The notes: generated from the sequence alone by a model not told the origin. Positions 42,602 to 55,228 are shown, numbered from the stretch's first letter. The stretch: DNA of 64,000 nt from Athripsodes cinereus (GCA_947579605.1 OX388319.1:25681447-25745446), one strand, 5' to 3'. Program-made: numbers and translations.

Positions 42602-43147
42602 AGTTGGTTGCAGATGGTTAACCAAGAGATTTAAACAAAAGTCAAATCAAAGTCTACATTATTTTAGCGGGATTCTTTCTTTCAAAAAGTCAAACTGTAA
42701 CTATGGAAATCTAATATGGAAATACTCAAATATTTTTGTAATGTTATTTTAACTACGACAATACCTACATTTATGTATGTAAAAATAATACTCAACATGT
42801 AATCACATTTTGTTTTGTATCTGAACATTGTAAACACATTATTAAATACTTGTTCATCTGAGGATTTCATGGTAATATCATACGAACCGAAACCTATAGA
42901 ATGGACACGTGTTGAGTATATTGACTATTGAGAGAATGCATGAGGAATTGTACAATAGTGATGGAAGTGAGAAATGTATGCAATAACAGGGGTAAATTGC
43001 TCTTGATAATTTCTGCCTATCCGACAAGAGAAGCGATATGATGGGACCAATGATGCTGTATGTTTTTTAATGTGGTCATAGTTTATAAAAACTTCGTATT
43101 TTATATATGAAAATAAAAATATATGTAATGTATTGTGGTGTTTGCAG

Positions 43148-43311
43148 GTAACCGCACAGTGTGGGAGTTTGGATGGGCGTACGGCGTGGGATGGGGAGCA
43201 GCTATCTTCCTATTCGGAGCCGTGATCCTGCTGCTGTGCGATAAGGAGAGCGAGGAGATCTACTACAAGGAGCGCAAGGTGGAGAGAGCGCAGCCCCCGG
43301 GGGGCGCCTAG
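43148..43311 (+). CDS. TMEM47-like protein, last exon
   Basis: Acceptor TTTGCAG. Completes a glycine codon, then reads NRTVWEFGWAYGVGWGAAIF, helix 4 and a charged cytoplasmic tail (CDKESEEIYYKERKVERAQP), with a stop at 43309-43311. WEFGWAYGVGWGAAIF parallels the EFNWGYGLAWGATIF of vertebrate TMEM47. NRT just before it is a possible glycosylation site in the second extracellular loop. The tail ends PPGGA and shows no obvious PDZ-binding end. Confidence 0.88.
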
Positions 43312-43740
43312 GGGCGTCCGCGCCTGCCCGATCTTGTGCCATAGACCATCCACACACACACGCGCCCCATACACAACACACACTCTTGACCATACATACA
43401 ACACACACCACACAACACGCACACACATCAACATACCAACATCCTGTCATACGACAAACACACTATCCTATGCACCAACCAAACCTTACGCCCAACCCCT
43501 CCCCCCAATTAAAACATATTTAGTTTGATTACGTGGCGAGGATCAGTTTCTACAGACCATTATTCTTCCACTATTCATTCTTTAACTCTCCTTTTATGAG
43601 CATTTATCTAAAATCTAGACTAATTAAAATTCTCAAAAACTTACTAGAGAATCGTAAAAAAACTTGTCAATATACACATATTATGTTTTAAAAGAAAAAA
43701 TAATTTATAAGAAAGATTTACATCCAAGCAGCCCTGTAAT
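43312..43740 (+). other. 3' UTR region of the TMEM47-like gene
   Basis: Starts with a C-rich CA-repeat stretch (about 43350-43440) and then becomes AT-rich. No poly(A) signal can be singled out; candidate AATTAAA and AATAAA sites are many in this AT-rich DNA. Confidence 0.5.
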
Positions 43741-43965
43741 TCACTACTGCTACTAGTACTACTATACCATCATGTTATATCCCAAAAATGGGGTAGTCAG
43801 CGGACAAAGTACTTGTAATAAACATGCAAGACATATTCTGTGTCAATAAAATTTTAAACATTCAGGATGGGTGGGATATTAAATGTTTTAAAACATGATG
43901 AGGTCATTCGAAACTTACAGAAAAGAATGTGAGGGCTATTTTTTATCTAGGACTCCCTTTAATTC
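43741..43965 (-). repeat. AGT-tailed retroposon family copy
   Basis: On the - strand: GCCCTCACATTCTTTTCTGT, GACCTCATCATG, CCCACCCATCCTGAATGTTT, GCATGTTTATTACAAGTACT, CCCCATTTTTGGGATATAAC, with an AGTAGTACTAGTAGCAGTAG tail. It lies in the 3' flank of the host gene. Confidence 0.7.
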
Positions 43966-46900
43966 ATAGGAAGCAGAAATTATCAACATCTTTTTACGTA
44001 ATATTAAAGTGGATACGTCATCTCATTATGAAAATGAAATGTATTTTTAAATATTTTTTTTTACACATACTGTACAGTGCTCTTAACACATTAACGTAAA
44101 AATGTCTTAAAAACTTGTCCTCGCCATTAAAAAAAACTCCTTCCTTAATTATTTTTTATATTTTTATTTATTAATTCTTTCAACTTGATGTGTTTTTATA
44201 TTTATCAAAATTTACAGTATCTCTGTTATGGAATATACTGTAAAATTAGAATTAAATTAAATTATGTTGGTGTCAAATGTATGTAGTGTGACTCTTAAAA
44301 AAGTGAAAATTATTTATTTTATTTATTTATCGGTTGGACCCTCCCTATGATTTAATTTGAAAATTAAATAAAAATCCATCCATTTTATTTAAAAAAACTT
44401 GAAGCTTTTTTTTTTGTTAAAATAATTTAATTTAGTAATTTAAGAAAATATTTTTTTATTACACTTATAATTTGAGCACTATAATTTTTCATTTATATTT
44501 TAAGCACTATTACTTTTCTTTTTTTATCTTTTTTACTTTTTAAGATATAGGTACATTTTTTTATTCTATTTTATTTTTTAACTCGTGAAATTCAACGCAG
44601 CTTTATTTTAATTTTTTCCAAGGCTTTAAATAAAAAAAAACTTTACTTTTTCTTACCTTTTTTGTAAATAGTTTTTTCTTTTGAATTTACAATGTTCAAG
44701 TTATTATTCCAAAGCCGTATTTTCATTTAATTAAATTAAATTTTTATTTAAGCAACATGACTCGTTTTAGAATAAATATTATTTGGTATTGTATTATTTA
44801 TTTAGATTAATAATTATACTTAATTTTATTTAAAATAACTTTATTTTAATTTAATTTTAGTTTTAAGCTTTCTAGATTACAATATTGTGTTCACATCATT
44901 TTTATAATTCTTAAATGTGCATTAATTCTTATTTTTCATGATTAAAACCTTTTTGTTGACAATTTTTTATCTTCAATATTTTTTGCTATATTTTTTAAAT
45001 TTTGTGATATTATGGGTTTTAAAAAATTAACATATCTTGGTGTCAATGTTGAATATTTTTTATCGATAATTTTTCTAGTGTTAAATGTAAACATTTTGAA
45101 GAAATTACAACAAAAAAATTATGTCAACTACAATAAAACATATGTTTAAAAAAAAAGAAATTTAAAGTTTTGGGATATGAAATGCACGTATTTGAATGAA
45201 GGAACATTCGGAATGTATGCAGTATATATATATATTTTATTGTTTTTTTTTTCTTAATTCATCCAAAAAATTATTATTGAACATTTTTATTTAAATCTCC
45301 CCCCTACGTTGAGTTATCTGTCTCTTTTTGTCTCACACACGATTACAATCATCATTTCTCCCTTCATCATGTTAATATGATATTTGTTATTTCACTTCTC
45401 GCAAAACATTAACCAAGTCGATGAGACACAATGATGTGGGCGGAACACATTCTACATTAAAAAATAATAATTTAAAAATGGAATAAAATTATTTGAATCC
45501 TAAATTTTAATTGAACATTTTTTTATGAATGTATTTTATTTGAATTTGAAAAAAAATAATGAAATTGAGTTTTGAATGCGATTTTGCTTTGAGATTTATT
45601 TTTTAAATAAATTACACAATTATTTTGATGCGCGTTCCGTACGCCTCGTTGTGTCAGGGAGTGAGTGTTGTTACGCTGTTGGAGCGTGTGAGGTTCATAT
45701 GCCGGGCAGGCGATCCCAGCGCCCCCCCCCAAAATAATAACTATCTTTTATATATGTGTCAGACTATATAATATAAACTATAACATATAAAAGATGATTA
45801 AATTTAAAAATAAAAAACAATACGTAAACTAAAAATTTGAAATCATGATAGTGACATTGTGAACTAAAAAAATATATACACACAATTATAGTTCAGTGCA
45901 AAGTGAATAAAAATATATAAAACTTTTTTTATACCACTAATACATCATGTTTATATATAAATATATATATGTGAGTGAACACAATTATATTTATAAATAT
46001 ATTATTATTTGTATATATCGTCCTTTCATATTTAAACTAATGTATGTGCAAATGTTTTTATTATGGCGTGATCTTAAAGAACAACATTATGATCACGATT
46101 TAAAATGTTAAATTTTAACATTTGATTAAAATAATAATCAGTTCAAATAATGGTTATAATCACGTAATAAGTTGTTGATTTAAAAAATGACAAGAAATAA
46201 TTTTTTTGCATGTGTTGTTTTAAATATGCAACGACGACATATTTTTTAAGTGCGGAAACACAAAGTATTTTATAAATAACGAGATGTGTAATATACATTA
46301 CTGTATTATATTATAACTATGATATTTTAAGAATAACTAATACCTTTATTTATATATACACATATTATTTTGTAGAAGTATATGAACAGCTGAATTAGTT
46401 ATAATCTTTAAGTTTATTGGCTAAAATAACAGTAGGACTTCCATAATCTGGCGCTCTATAGTTTTTTCATTCGGCAGGACTAATAAAAATATTGGAATTG
46501 CAGATGTTAAATGTTTTATTTGTGGTGTTTTACAAGTACCTGTCTTAAACAGGGCCCTCGAAAACTCACAGATATAAGTGATAGTCCTGTTCTTTGCCGG
46601 AAACTCCACAGAGCCTTTTCCGATTAGAAAAAGTCAGATTACCAAGCATTTATTGTATGTGAATTAAGGTTTCTATTAAGGAGGGGTTCTTAATTTACCC
46701 GGTAGAAAATAATTATACTAATTATTTAAAAAAAAACAAATTTTCATGAGATGGATCGGGTACGTGTCACCGATTGTTAATGTAAATTCATTATTTTTTA
46801 TACCTCTCACTCTATGAAATGTTTATTTGGAATGCTGGAAGTAGCATAAAAATGAATTATATGGTATATACATACCATCAGCTGTATTCACAAAGAATAT

Positions 46901-46979
46901 TTAGGTCTGTCTAACTGGACACATGTAAAGTTAAATCTTGGCTAAATGAAAAACGGTACAAAATTTATTTAGTACTACT
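43966..46979. other. Very AT-rich 3' flank
   Basis: About 3 kb with long T and A runs and no gene. The only break is a GC-rich piece at 45628-45732, listed separately. Part may belong to a long 3' UTR of the host gene. Confidence 0.5.
45628..45732. other. GC-rich island in AT-rich flank
   Basis: About 100 bp clearly less AT-rich than the DNA around it, containing GCGCGTTCCGTACGCCTCGT and a C8-9 run at 45721-45730. No tRNA fold, splice pattern or known repeat could be shown. The - frame over it (45523-45732) has no motif. Confidence 0.35.
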
Positions 46980-46984
46980 AAATA

Positions 46985-47255
46985 TTACTTTGTTACTATA
47001 TGGTATATCCCACAAGTGTGGAAATTCAACAGACTAGCTGCATGTAATAAACATCCAAGCTGTCCTCTGCGTGACAACAAAAAATTAAGACATGAAATGG
47101 GTGGCAAACCTCGCTCATTGCTGAATTTAAAATGTTAAATGTCTTTATTTTTCGAACACCTGCCTTTTACTGGACACTCAAAACTTACAGAAAAGAGTGG
47201 GAGACCAATTCTTTGACAATGCTCAACAGAAATTTTATACCGGAAGCAACGGAAA
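46985..47255 (-). mobile_element. AGT-tailed retroposon, near full-length copy
   Basis: On the - strand: GAGCATTGTCAAAGAATTGG, TCTCCCACTCTTTTCTGTAA, GTAAAAGGCAGGTGTTCG, GTTTGCCACCCATTTCATG, GAGGACAGCTTGGATG and CACACTTGTGGGATATACC. Together with 18806-19140 it gives the best view of the 5' side. Confidence 0.75.
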
Positions 47256-47742
47256 ATATAACACTATACATTAATATTTTGACATTTGTAAGAAATTTAA
47301 TTTGACACAAAATTAAAACTTTGTTAATCTCTGTCTATGAGTAAGTTGTCACTTAATCGGGTCTGGGAGTTGGAATAGCTATTATTATTTCTTGTGAATC
47401 AGTTGTCATTTTAGTCAGGCGCTTAATAGTTAGAAAAACAACTATATCTCGTTTGTGAGTGCGGCTGCAAGTGTTTCATTTTGAACAGTTGATAAACGTA
47501 AAACTCTTTGTGCCGTTAATCATCGTATGATGTGATTATTTCTAATATTATAAATAGACTAACATTGTCTTGCCACAAGAAGAATATAACTTCATCATTT
47601 AGTGGACGCAATACTAGAACTAGAACCATTTTGAATTTTGGTGGTTTTGAGTTAGGTATATGTTCCTGATGTTTGCCTTTGTAATAATTATGAATTAAGA
47701 AGCTTATTTCTACTGTAATAAATATGTTTCAATAATACATAA
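47256..47742. other. Non-coding stretch
   Basis: AT-rich. Around 47440-47465 the - strand repeats the CTCACAAACGAG motif seen at 579 and 14785. Confidence 0.45.
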
Positions 47743-47744
47743 TA

Positions 47745-48299
47745 CAGTCGATTCCGCTTAATTGGGACACATCGGGACTTGGGCATTTTGTCCCAATTAA
47801 GCGGCTGTCCCAATTAAGCGGCTGTCCCAATTAAGCGAATTTCACTTATTTTTTATTTTGTTTATTTGGTTTTGGCAACTAAGGCCAATAACCAGTTATA
47901 CACACAGAAAATTAAACAATGCATATTTTTTTTTCAATAATTTTATTTTATAAACTCTTAGAAACTGTAAAGTACATATACCTAGGTAATATAAATTGTC
48001 ATATAAATATAAGTAGGCATGTAATATAAACTTTTAAGAAAAAAAAATCCTAATTAAAATAAGAAATGGGTAGGTAACCTACATACAATTGAATTCAATC
48101 CAAAAATGAGTCAAGTGTAGTCTGTCTTTCGTTTTTGTAACATTTCACTTCTACAAAATCAGCACAGATTAAATTTACTGTCCCAATTAAGCGGAATGTT
48201 GTCCCAATTAAACATAAATTTATTATTGGTTTCTTGGTTTGGTTTCCGTTTGAGATTTGTCCCAAATAAACGGCTGTCCCAATTAAGCGGAATCGACTG
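47745..48299 (-). mobile_element. pogo-like MITE, 555 bp
   Basis: TA duplications (47743-47744, 48300-48301) and inverted ends CAGTCGATTCCGCTTAATTG. The motif TGTCCCAATTAAGCGGC or a close form occurs about four times near the left end and about four times near the right end. On the - strand, 48095-48180 reads NLICADFVEVKCYKNERQTT then LDSFLD and stop, which resembles the C-terminus of pogo/Tigger-type transposases. It is therefore an internally deleted copy that keeps a piece of its parent gene. Confidence 0.8.
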
Positions 48300-48301
48300 T
48301 A

Positions 48302-49437
48302 TAACATATTAATTACTATCCTTCTGAGTCGTGTAATGTCATGATTTATTCATTATCTCAAAACTATTGATTCTGACATGTCTAGTTATAGCACTGAGCC
48401 CACGATTTAATATCAAATGTATGTATTATTATTACTATTATCAAATTGATGTGTTTATTATTATTATTATTAGGATATATATTTTTATATTTGCAATCTA
48501 AATTGAGATTCTTTACATTTATTATAACGTGTAGTGAGTGGTCTATTCACATAATGTAAATATAATCTAAAAAATAACATTATGTATGTCCTATATCCAT
48601 TAACGAATATTGAATATTATATACAACTAACTTCTATTGTTATTTATAAATTAACTTTTTATTATCAACACCGCTCTCGTTGTTTATGTATTGTAAATCT
48701 TCTGTGAAAATTTAACTGATCAAACATGTGAAAGTTTTTTTAAATAAAGTATTAATAATAAAATATTCTAAAAATCCTCAAAACTTACATTTTTTATTTT
48801 AATGACAGTGTTAAAAACTGACAGTTACATAATGCAATATACAGAGTTTGAATTTATCACTGTAATGCAGTATCTTTTAACTAAACCGCCTATCTAACTT
48901 TAAACAAACAAGTTATGGAGAAACTATTGCTCTCTATGTGAACTTTTCATTTATTGAGCTTGTTTTTTTTTTTGTTTTAAATATGTACTCTTAATTATTA
49001 ACGAAGATTTTGTGATTCTGAGTTAATCTTAATGTTTTGTCAAAACATTACATATTATGAAAGGTGTAGAAACAAAGTGACATCTCGATTCTAAAATCAT
49101 TTTGACGATGATATTTTCAACTGAAATAATGTTATTATGAAATTAATACTCAGCATTCGATTAACACTTATTATAATTTTATTAAGTTATATTTGTATTC
49201 AATTTAAGTTATAATTTTAAGGAAGATTATATAATTACATATATTATGAGTTTATTAATAATAAGATTATGTTACCAAGCATTATGTTTATTTTATTATA
49301 AATAGTTTTTACTAGATTCATTATTTTTAAGATTATTAATTAAATCGTGTACTTTGATTATAATTTTTCTTTTTATTTTATTACTGTACAACAATAAACA
49401 AACATATTTATTTATGTGAAAAAAATTTTTTTTGGAG
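48302..49437. other. AT-rich non-coding stretch
   Basis: No gene or clear repeat seen. Confidence 0.5.
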
Positions 49438-49806
49438 TTCATCGTAACTTATGTTACATTCCCTTTAATTAATTGTAACTGACATTACATTCTCTGTAAT
49501 TCATTGTAATGTATGTGTCATTCTCTGGCATTAATTTACCTAAGTAATTTACAATACATTATCTGCATTTAATTGTAACTTATGTTACATTCTTTGGCAT
49601 TAATTTATCTTAGTAATTTCCATTACATTCTCTGGAATTGATTGTTAATTGTAACTTATGTTACATTCTCTGTAATTGATTGAAAATTATGATACATTCT
49701 CTTTTATTAATTGTAACATTCATTACATTCTCTGTAATTAATTGTAACAAGCGTTACATTTTCTGTAATTAATTGTTATTTACATTACATTTTCCAGAAT
49801 TCATTA
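49438..49806. repeat. Degenerate ~31-bp minisatellite
   Basis: About twelve diverged units built on AATTGTAACTTATGTTACAT followed by TCTCTGTAATT. Each unit contains an inverted pair GTAAC...GTTAC. Some units carry a TGGCATTAATTTA variant, pointing to a higher-order arrangement. Confidence 0.75.
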
Positions 49807-51509
49807 AAAAAAATGCATTTGATCTACAAATAAGTAACAAATTAAAAGAGACTCGAGTTTGTTAATATTTTGCTTAACAGATTATATTTTTGATTGAAGA
49901 TATTCAGCTCTGGGTATGTGTAACTCTATCTAAATATTTTAACATAAGAATTTCTTCCTTTCTCTTATAGCATGTTATATATGTAATATGTATATGTATG
50001 TTACTATTACTACTACTATTAAAATAAACTAACTAAATGTTGTCACATAATATGCATATCTCTTTCATTAAAATATAGTAAAATATAATATGAAATTTAA
50101 ATAAATAGTATTAACGTTTCTATTGAAATTAGTAGATATATTATAAAAACGTATACATCTGTGTTCTGTACGTAGAAAAATAAACAGTTTGAGTTTTTAT
50201 TTTCATTTGGTTTTTCTAGCTATGTTTCCAAGATAACCATAATGGAAGAAAGAAGGCAATTATAGTGTTTTGAAATACAAAAAAAAACCTATTTCTGACA
50301 CATACTTGATTTAGATTATATTTTATACTGTGTCTCCTGTAAATGGGGTAGTCAGTGAAATTATTGGCTGTAATAAACATACCTGTATAAGAGTATAGAT
50401 ATTTTGTAATGATTTCAATATAAATTACTTATTGTGTTTTTATCATCAAAGTTTTTTCATCTGGCATCTGCAAATAGTTGTGAATCTATTTTAATTACTT
50501 ATCTGTGTTTTATGTAAATTGATGTGTATCATATAAATAAATTAAAAATAAAATAATGAATATTGTACATGTATTTTATTAATGTATTGAATATTGAAAT
50601 TAGAATGGCGTCTTAAACGACAGAAAAAAATTACTGGACCAACTTAAGATGAAATAAAAAAAAAACAGCTCAAAATTCACAAATAATTTTTACTTACGTA
50701 ATTAAAAATAATAATTGTCTTTGTTCTAATGAAACAATTGAATCATTCATATAACTATTTGTTGGCAGTGTAGTATTATATTGACACGATGCATTATTTA
50801 AAGATTAAGATTAAAGAGTTTTATTAAATTTAAGAGTTGACATGCAGGAAGAATTATAAATGAATGACAGATTTAAATGGAAAAAATGATAATTTTGAGT
50901 GAGGGATTGTATAAATTGAAGGCATTTAAATAGATTTATTGCAAGGCGATACATTTATCTGTCATTCCATCCTCTTCATTCATCCCTCTAATAGAGATGT
51001 ACCCTGTAGTATTTAGGGGATAAATAATTTGTATCAATAATTGAAGTGAGGTGGTCAGTAACCTAATGTCTACATCTTAGACTTATAAGTATGTTACAGA
51101 GTTCAAACCTATCTGCCACGAAGATCATTCATATTTGTGCAATAAAATGCCATTTTAAAAAGTGAGAAGATTGTAGGAAAAACTTGGCTTTGACTTTTGA
51201 GTGTTAATAAAATAGTGCAATGTCAATGAACCCATTTAGTATCACTGTAATATTACCATTATCACTTGTATATTCAGTAGAAAAATGTGGCTTTTTGTAT
51301 ACAAACATAAAAAGTTACACACGGTCTGTTTTTTATATAAATTCACAGGGTGTATCAATAGCCACGTGTTAACAATCATTGGTATCTGTGGGGACAATGT
51401 TGCCAAGCTCAATACAAAAAAATATGGTCTTAAATCTCTTCTGATTTTTCATATACGAATTGAATAATTGCCGTCAATAAAATAGTAATAGTAAAATATA
51501 TTTACAATA
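49807..51509. other. AT-rich non-coding stretch
   Basis: Contains a poor copy of the AGT-tailed family near 50326-50395 (- strand: TATTACAGCCAATAATTTCA, TGACTACCCCATTTACAGG). No gene. Confidence 0.45.
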
Positions 51510-51600
51510 TACTGAGGTGTGGCAGGCAGCAGACCAGCTGCATGCAATAAACAGGCAAGCTGTCCTCTCTATACTGACAAATAAATCAGACTACAAACAT
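51510..51600 (-). repeat. AGT-tailed retroposon family fragment
   Basis: On the - strand: GTATAGAGAGGACAGCTTGC, CTGTTTATTGCATGCAGCTG, GTCTGCTGCCTGCCACACCT. The core is damaged. Confidence 0.6.
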
Positions 51601-51669
51601 TTAGTCTTAGTCATGCATTAAAACTTCACAAATACCTTTGATTTATATAAAATACATTTTTTCAACAAA

Positions 51670-51813
51670 TCGTCGGTGGATCTATGAAACTTCTAATGTG
51701 TCAATTTTTTTCAAAGATGAGATATTGATATAAAATGTCGTCGGGCCGAACAATTTGGTACCAATATCTTATTTTCGAAACAAGTTGACACATTTTCATA
51801 GATCCACCGACGA
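51670..51813. mobile_element. Foldback MITE sharing ends with the 22.4-kb element
   Basis: TCGTCGGTGGATCTATGAAA is mirrored at 51794-51813. The inside pairs through TGTGTCAA and AAGATGAGATATTGATA-type arms, which also match 22400-22430. Confidence 0.7.
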
Positions 51814-52723
51814 AATAAACCATCAATATTGTACTTTTTATGTTTATATCTAAGGAGGGACATTTCTATTTGATATTAATATGTTGTAAAATGACGTTTA
51901 TCATATTTGTATAGTAGATAATATTTTAATATGAGATATTAACTGGTAGAACAATGAAACAACCATACTGGCTCTGTGATTGCATCAATATTCTTCCAGT
52001 AAATGTCTCATGAGTTTTATACTAACAACAAATAGATGTATTACAATTTTATCATAACATATTAAGTAAATTTGTATACTCAGTGTTTCACGGTTCTGTC
52101 TGTTTCTTTCATTAATTCATTTACATTTATGTGTTATATATTAAAGAAAGTGTTTATAGAGGCGCCATGGGTATAATCATTTCATAATATTGACCTTTCG
52201 ACAACCGTAATATATGCATGCACCATTATGTTTCTGTCAAATAAGCCACAAATTTTTGTTTCTATATAAACTAGCCATGTAATAGTTACATATATGTTAC
52301 ATAGAATGGGTCAAATTATATAATTGACAATTTGATATACTGTTTCCATGGATGTAAAAACAAAAAGTAATTTTCATAGGTGTAAAATTTGTGGCACTCG
52401 TTTGACAGACACACGATGCGCGCGCATGACAATGACATTAGTGGCTCTGCACACACTTCATATATTGAATAGATCAATTATACAATAGTTGACATTTTTG
52501 TTATTATCATGTTCCGATAGATACCTCTTGTTGAAGTTTGACATTAATTCTGTTTTAGTTTTTCCTCTCTGCTTACTCCATGAGGAATGCAGTGTAAAGG
52601 AATAGATAGATAAATAGACTTTTTTTACACTTCTAAGGTGCTTTTGAATTGTACCACCATTTCTATTTTGTTTTAGTTCTCATGTGAAGTAGCATTTTTC
52701 TATTCATCCCCTTTTTCCTACAG
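51814..52723. other. AT-rich non-coding stretch
   Basis: No gene or clear repeat seen. Confidence 0.5.
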
Positions 52724-52830
52724 CGCGATATTATTATTTGTGGTTCGTTTTTGACGATTCATTGCAATGTTGCCATTAGGCAAAATGTGTCTGACAAGGA
52801 AAAATACGAACCACAAATAATAATATCACG
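52724..52830. mobile_element. Foldback MITE
   Basis: GATATTATTATTTGTGGTTC is mirrored with few differences at 52805-52830 around a 55-bp centre. Confidence 0.75.
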
Positions 52831-53370
52831 GTACATTCCTTTCGCACACAGGATTGTTTTTTTTATTCTTAACAGAATATAATCTTTTAACATTTTATAT
52901 GACATATGTATTATTGTAAAATGAACAAACTCATTGTTAAGCTGTAGATTTCATAATAAATTCTTTCTTTAATAACAAACATGTTGAGTAGATAATAATG
53001 TCATCCTATAATGTATGTATGTGTTATGTAAACATTTTATATCATTAATATAAATACATAAGGCACTTTAATTCCTAGCATATCACATGGGAGCTAACAT
53101 TATATATTGAAAGTTAATTTTAAATACATATTTATTAATTTTATGGGACAGTTTGTTTTTATTCTAAAAGCGTATTGGACCTATGTATATAATTCATTCA
53201 CATATACAAATTCAACACATGAATAGCACTTAGAAAAGGCAACGTCACTCAGAGAGAAAAATAGTTCAGTGACATCTGGGTTTGTATTAACACTAAGCAA
53301 TGATTCAAACCCCAAATGATTGATATGTTATGTCGATAGAAAATATCTAGTATTTATGCTATGACTGTTA
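52831..53370. other. AT-rich non-coding stretch
   Basis: No gene seen. 53040-53370 is not obviously repetitive. Confidence 0.5.
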
Positions 53371-53755
53371 CAATTCTGTCTACCTAAACTTAGAAGTATC
53401 CAGCATGTGGTACCCATATTAGATATACCAAAACAATACATATTTTGAGTTCGTCGGTAGTCTGGAGGTAGAGTCTCGATCCCAGCAGGTGCCGGCAAAC
53501 TCCCCTTTCACGACACAAGCTTTTAGCTTACTGTGAAAGGTGTATAAGGTTGTATTTGGGTCTATAACAAAACCCAGATATATCTTTTTTAAAAAAAAAA
53601 AAAAAAACAATACCTACACGTGAAGTTGTCATCGGGGTTTATAAGAGAGAGTTTTGAAGCCTTCGGCATGTCTCCTGGTAGTTTAATTGAACAAAGCACA
53701 CCTCTTGAAAAGGATGGGTTGAAGGTTAAGGTGACATTGTCTTTTCTAGGCTTTA
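53371..53755 (+). repeat. Second copy of the 30.5-kb tRNA-like repeat, split by a SINE
   Basis: CTTAGAAGTATCCAGCATG and ATTAGATATACCAAAACAAT correspond to 30538-30580. After the SINE the match resumes with AATACCTACACGTGAAGTTG, GGTTTATAAGAGAGAG and the diverged tRNA-like end GGTAGTTTAATTGAACAAAG. Confidence 0.65.
53440..53605 (+). mobile_element. tRNA-derived SINE insertion
   Basis: Starts near TTTTGAGTTCGTCGGTAG, continues through GTGCCGGCAAACTCCCCTTT, ACACAAGCTTTTAGCTTACT and GGTTGTATTTGGG, and ends with CAGATATATC, a short T-run and poly(A). AACAATAC copies at 53432-53439 and 53606-53613 are the target duplication. Compared with the copy at 62550-62735 it lacks part of the tRNA-like head, including box B. 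Confidence 0.8.
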
Positions 53756-55228
53756 TATGATCTTAAATTTACACTCGTAAAAATGACATTGATAATTTAT
53801 TTATAATATTTTCCTATACTTACATATACAACTATTCCTATCCAGTGCTGAGCCCCCATATTTCTTCAGGCATCTCTATGCTCGATTTTTTTTTACTAGT
53901 CACCAGCGATTCTTCTAATGTTCGCAAAGCAAAATTTACTCAATTTTTTTTCACTAATCTTGCGTTTAATGTGCTGGAAAGTCTTGCATACAAAAGTTAA
54001 TCTATATTGGTATAAAATTTCTTGTCTTTTTTTCTAAAAAATATATTTTATAAAAACGTATGTACACTAGTTGTAACAAAACTGTCCATGTGTATGTTAC
54101 ATAGCATTGAAGTGTTTGTCATGTTAATTAGAATGTTCTCTATGGAACTCTTATAAGATTAACTATACGTATAACATTTTTAACAAAAACATAATTAATT
54201 ACTAATTAAATTTATACAGTATATATATATTATATTTATTAATAACACATCTACATAAATATATAATATATTTATGTTAATTATCATATACCTACATTAT
54301 ATACTATTGTATTGGTTGAATACATAATATAATTATATATTAGGTATTATTACGTGTATGTACCTACCTTTAATTGAAATAAATAAATATATTAAATAAT
54401 CTTAATCAAATAGTGTTTTATTGTATATTTCTTTTGTATATTATTTCCTTCTCATATCTAGTCGTAAGGTCAGCCATCTATCTATATATCATAGCAGTAC
54501 CTTCCAACTTAACTAAACAAGCTATTCCTAAGTGCGAGGGTATTGGAAGCGCATTAGCAAATCAGATTCATCTTAGAAAATGTTATGATTGATAATGGCC
54601 TTGTCTTGCGAAAAATGTGTAAATGTTGCATATTTGTCTATCAATGCAACACTAAAGACAAAACGAGGTTTAAAACTGAGTCTCTGAATTCTAAGTTAAA
54701 GATCATTGATTTAAATTCTATTGCTTATCCATACGAACTATTGCTTAGTGTGAAGGTACTCTGGATGCATTTCAGATACATAAACCATGGTTTGTCTTTA
54801 ATAATAAAAAAAAAAATAATCTTTCACACACACTCGATAATTTTTTCACTACTACTATATGTGGATCTTCTTTAAGTCTCAGCTTTCAAGATTTGGTTTA
54901 CCAACAAAATTTCTGTGTCCTTTGTCACCAAATTTTCTATTTGGTATAGGAGTTTGAGATATTTCACGACCTCTTTGTTAAAAATACAACAATTTAAGGA
55001 CCACCTTGTATTCAGTCTGACTTCGAGGGGAAAAGGAGGCAGCTTCCAACTTCAATAACAATTTGTCACATGCTTAAATACAAATTTTGCCTACTTTCGT
55101 CCTATTTTCGTGATCCTAAGAGAGTGGGCAACTGTCCCAATTTGCCAATTTAAAACTTTGATAAAATAGTTGGCCAAAAAGAGCACTGTTCTTCTGTCAG
55201 CCCGTGCATCCCTTTTTCACAATACACA
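53756..55228. other. Non-coding stretch
   Basis: The 96-codon frame at 54585-54875 has no recognised motif. TTTGAGATATTTCACGACCT at about 54953 resembles TTGAGATATTTCACGATCTC at 4426 and, inverted, 13735-13755, so a diverged repeat is present. Confidence 0.45.

Larger units (their letters stand above)
40081..43147 (+). other. Intron of the TMEM47-like gene, repeat-filled
   Basis: About 3.07 kb, ending TTTGCAG. It contains a dispersed repeat (40275-40420), a foldback (40879-41024), a hAT element with a nested retroposon (41236-41704) and a possible alternative last exon (42540-42601). Confidence 0.75.

Noticed and set aside
43334..43528. Thr/His-rich frame after the host stop codon
   Set aside because: It is produced by the CA-rich repeat in the 3' UTR.
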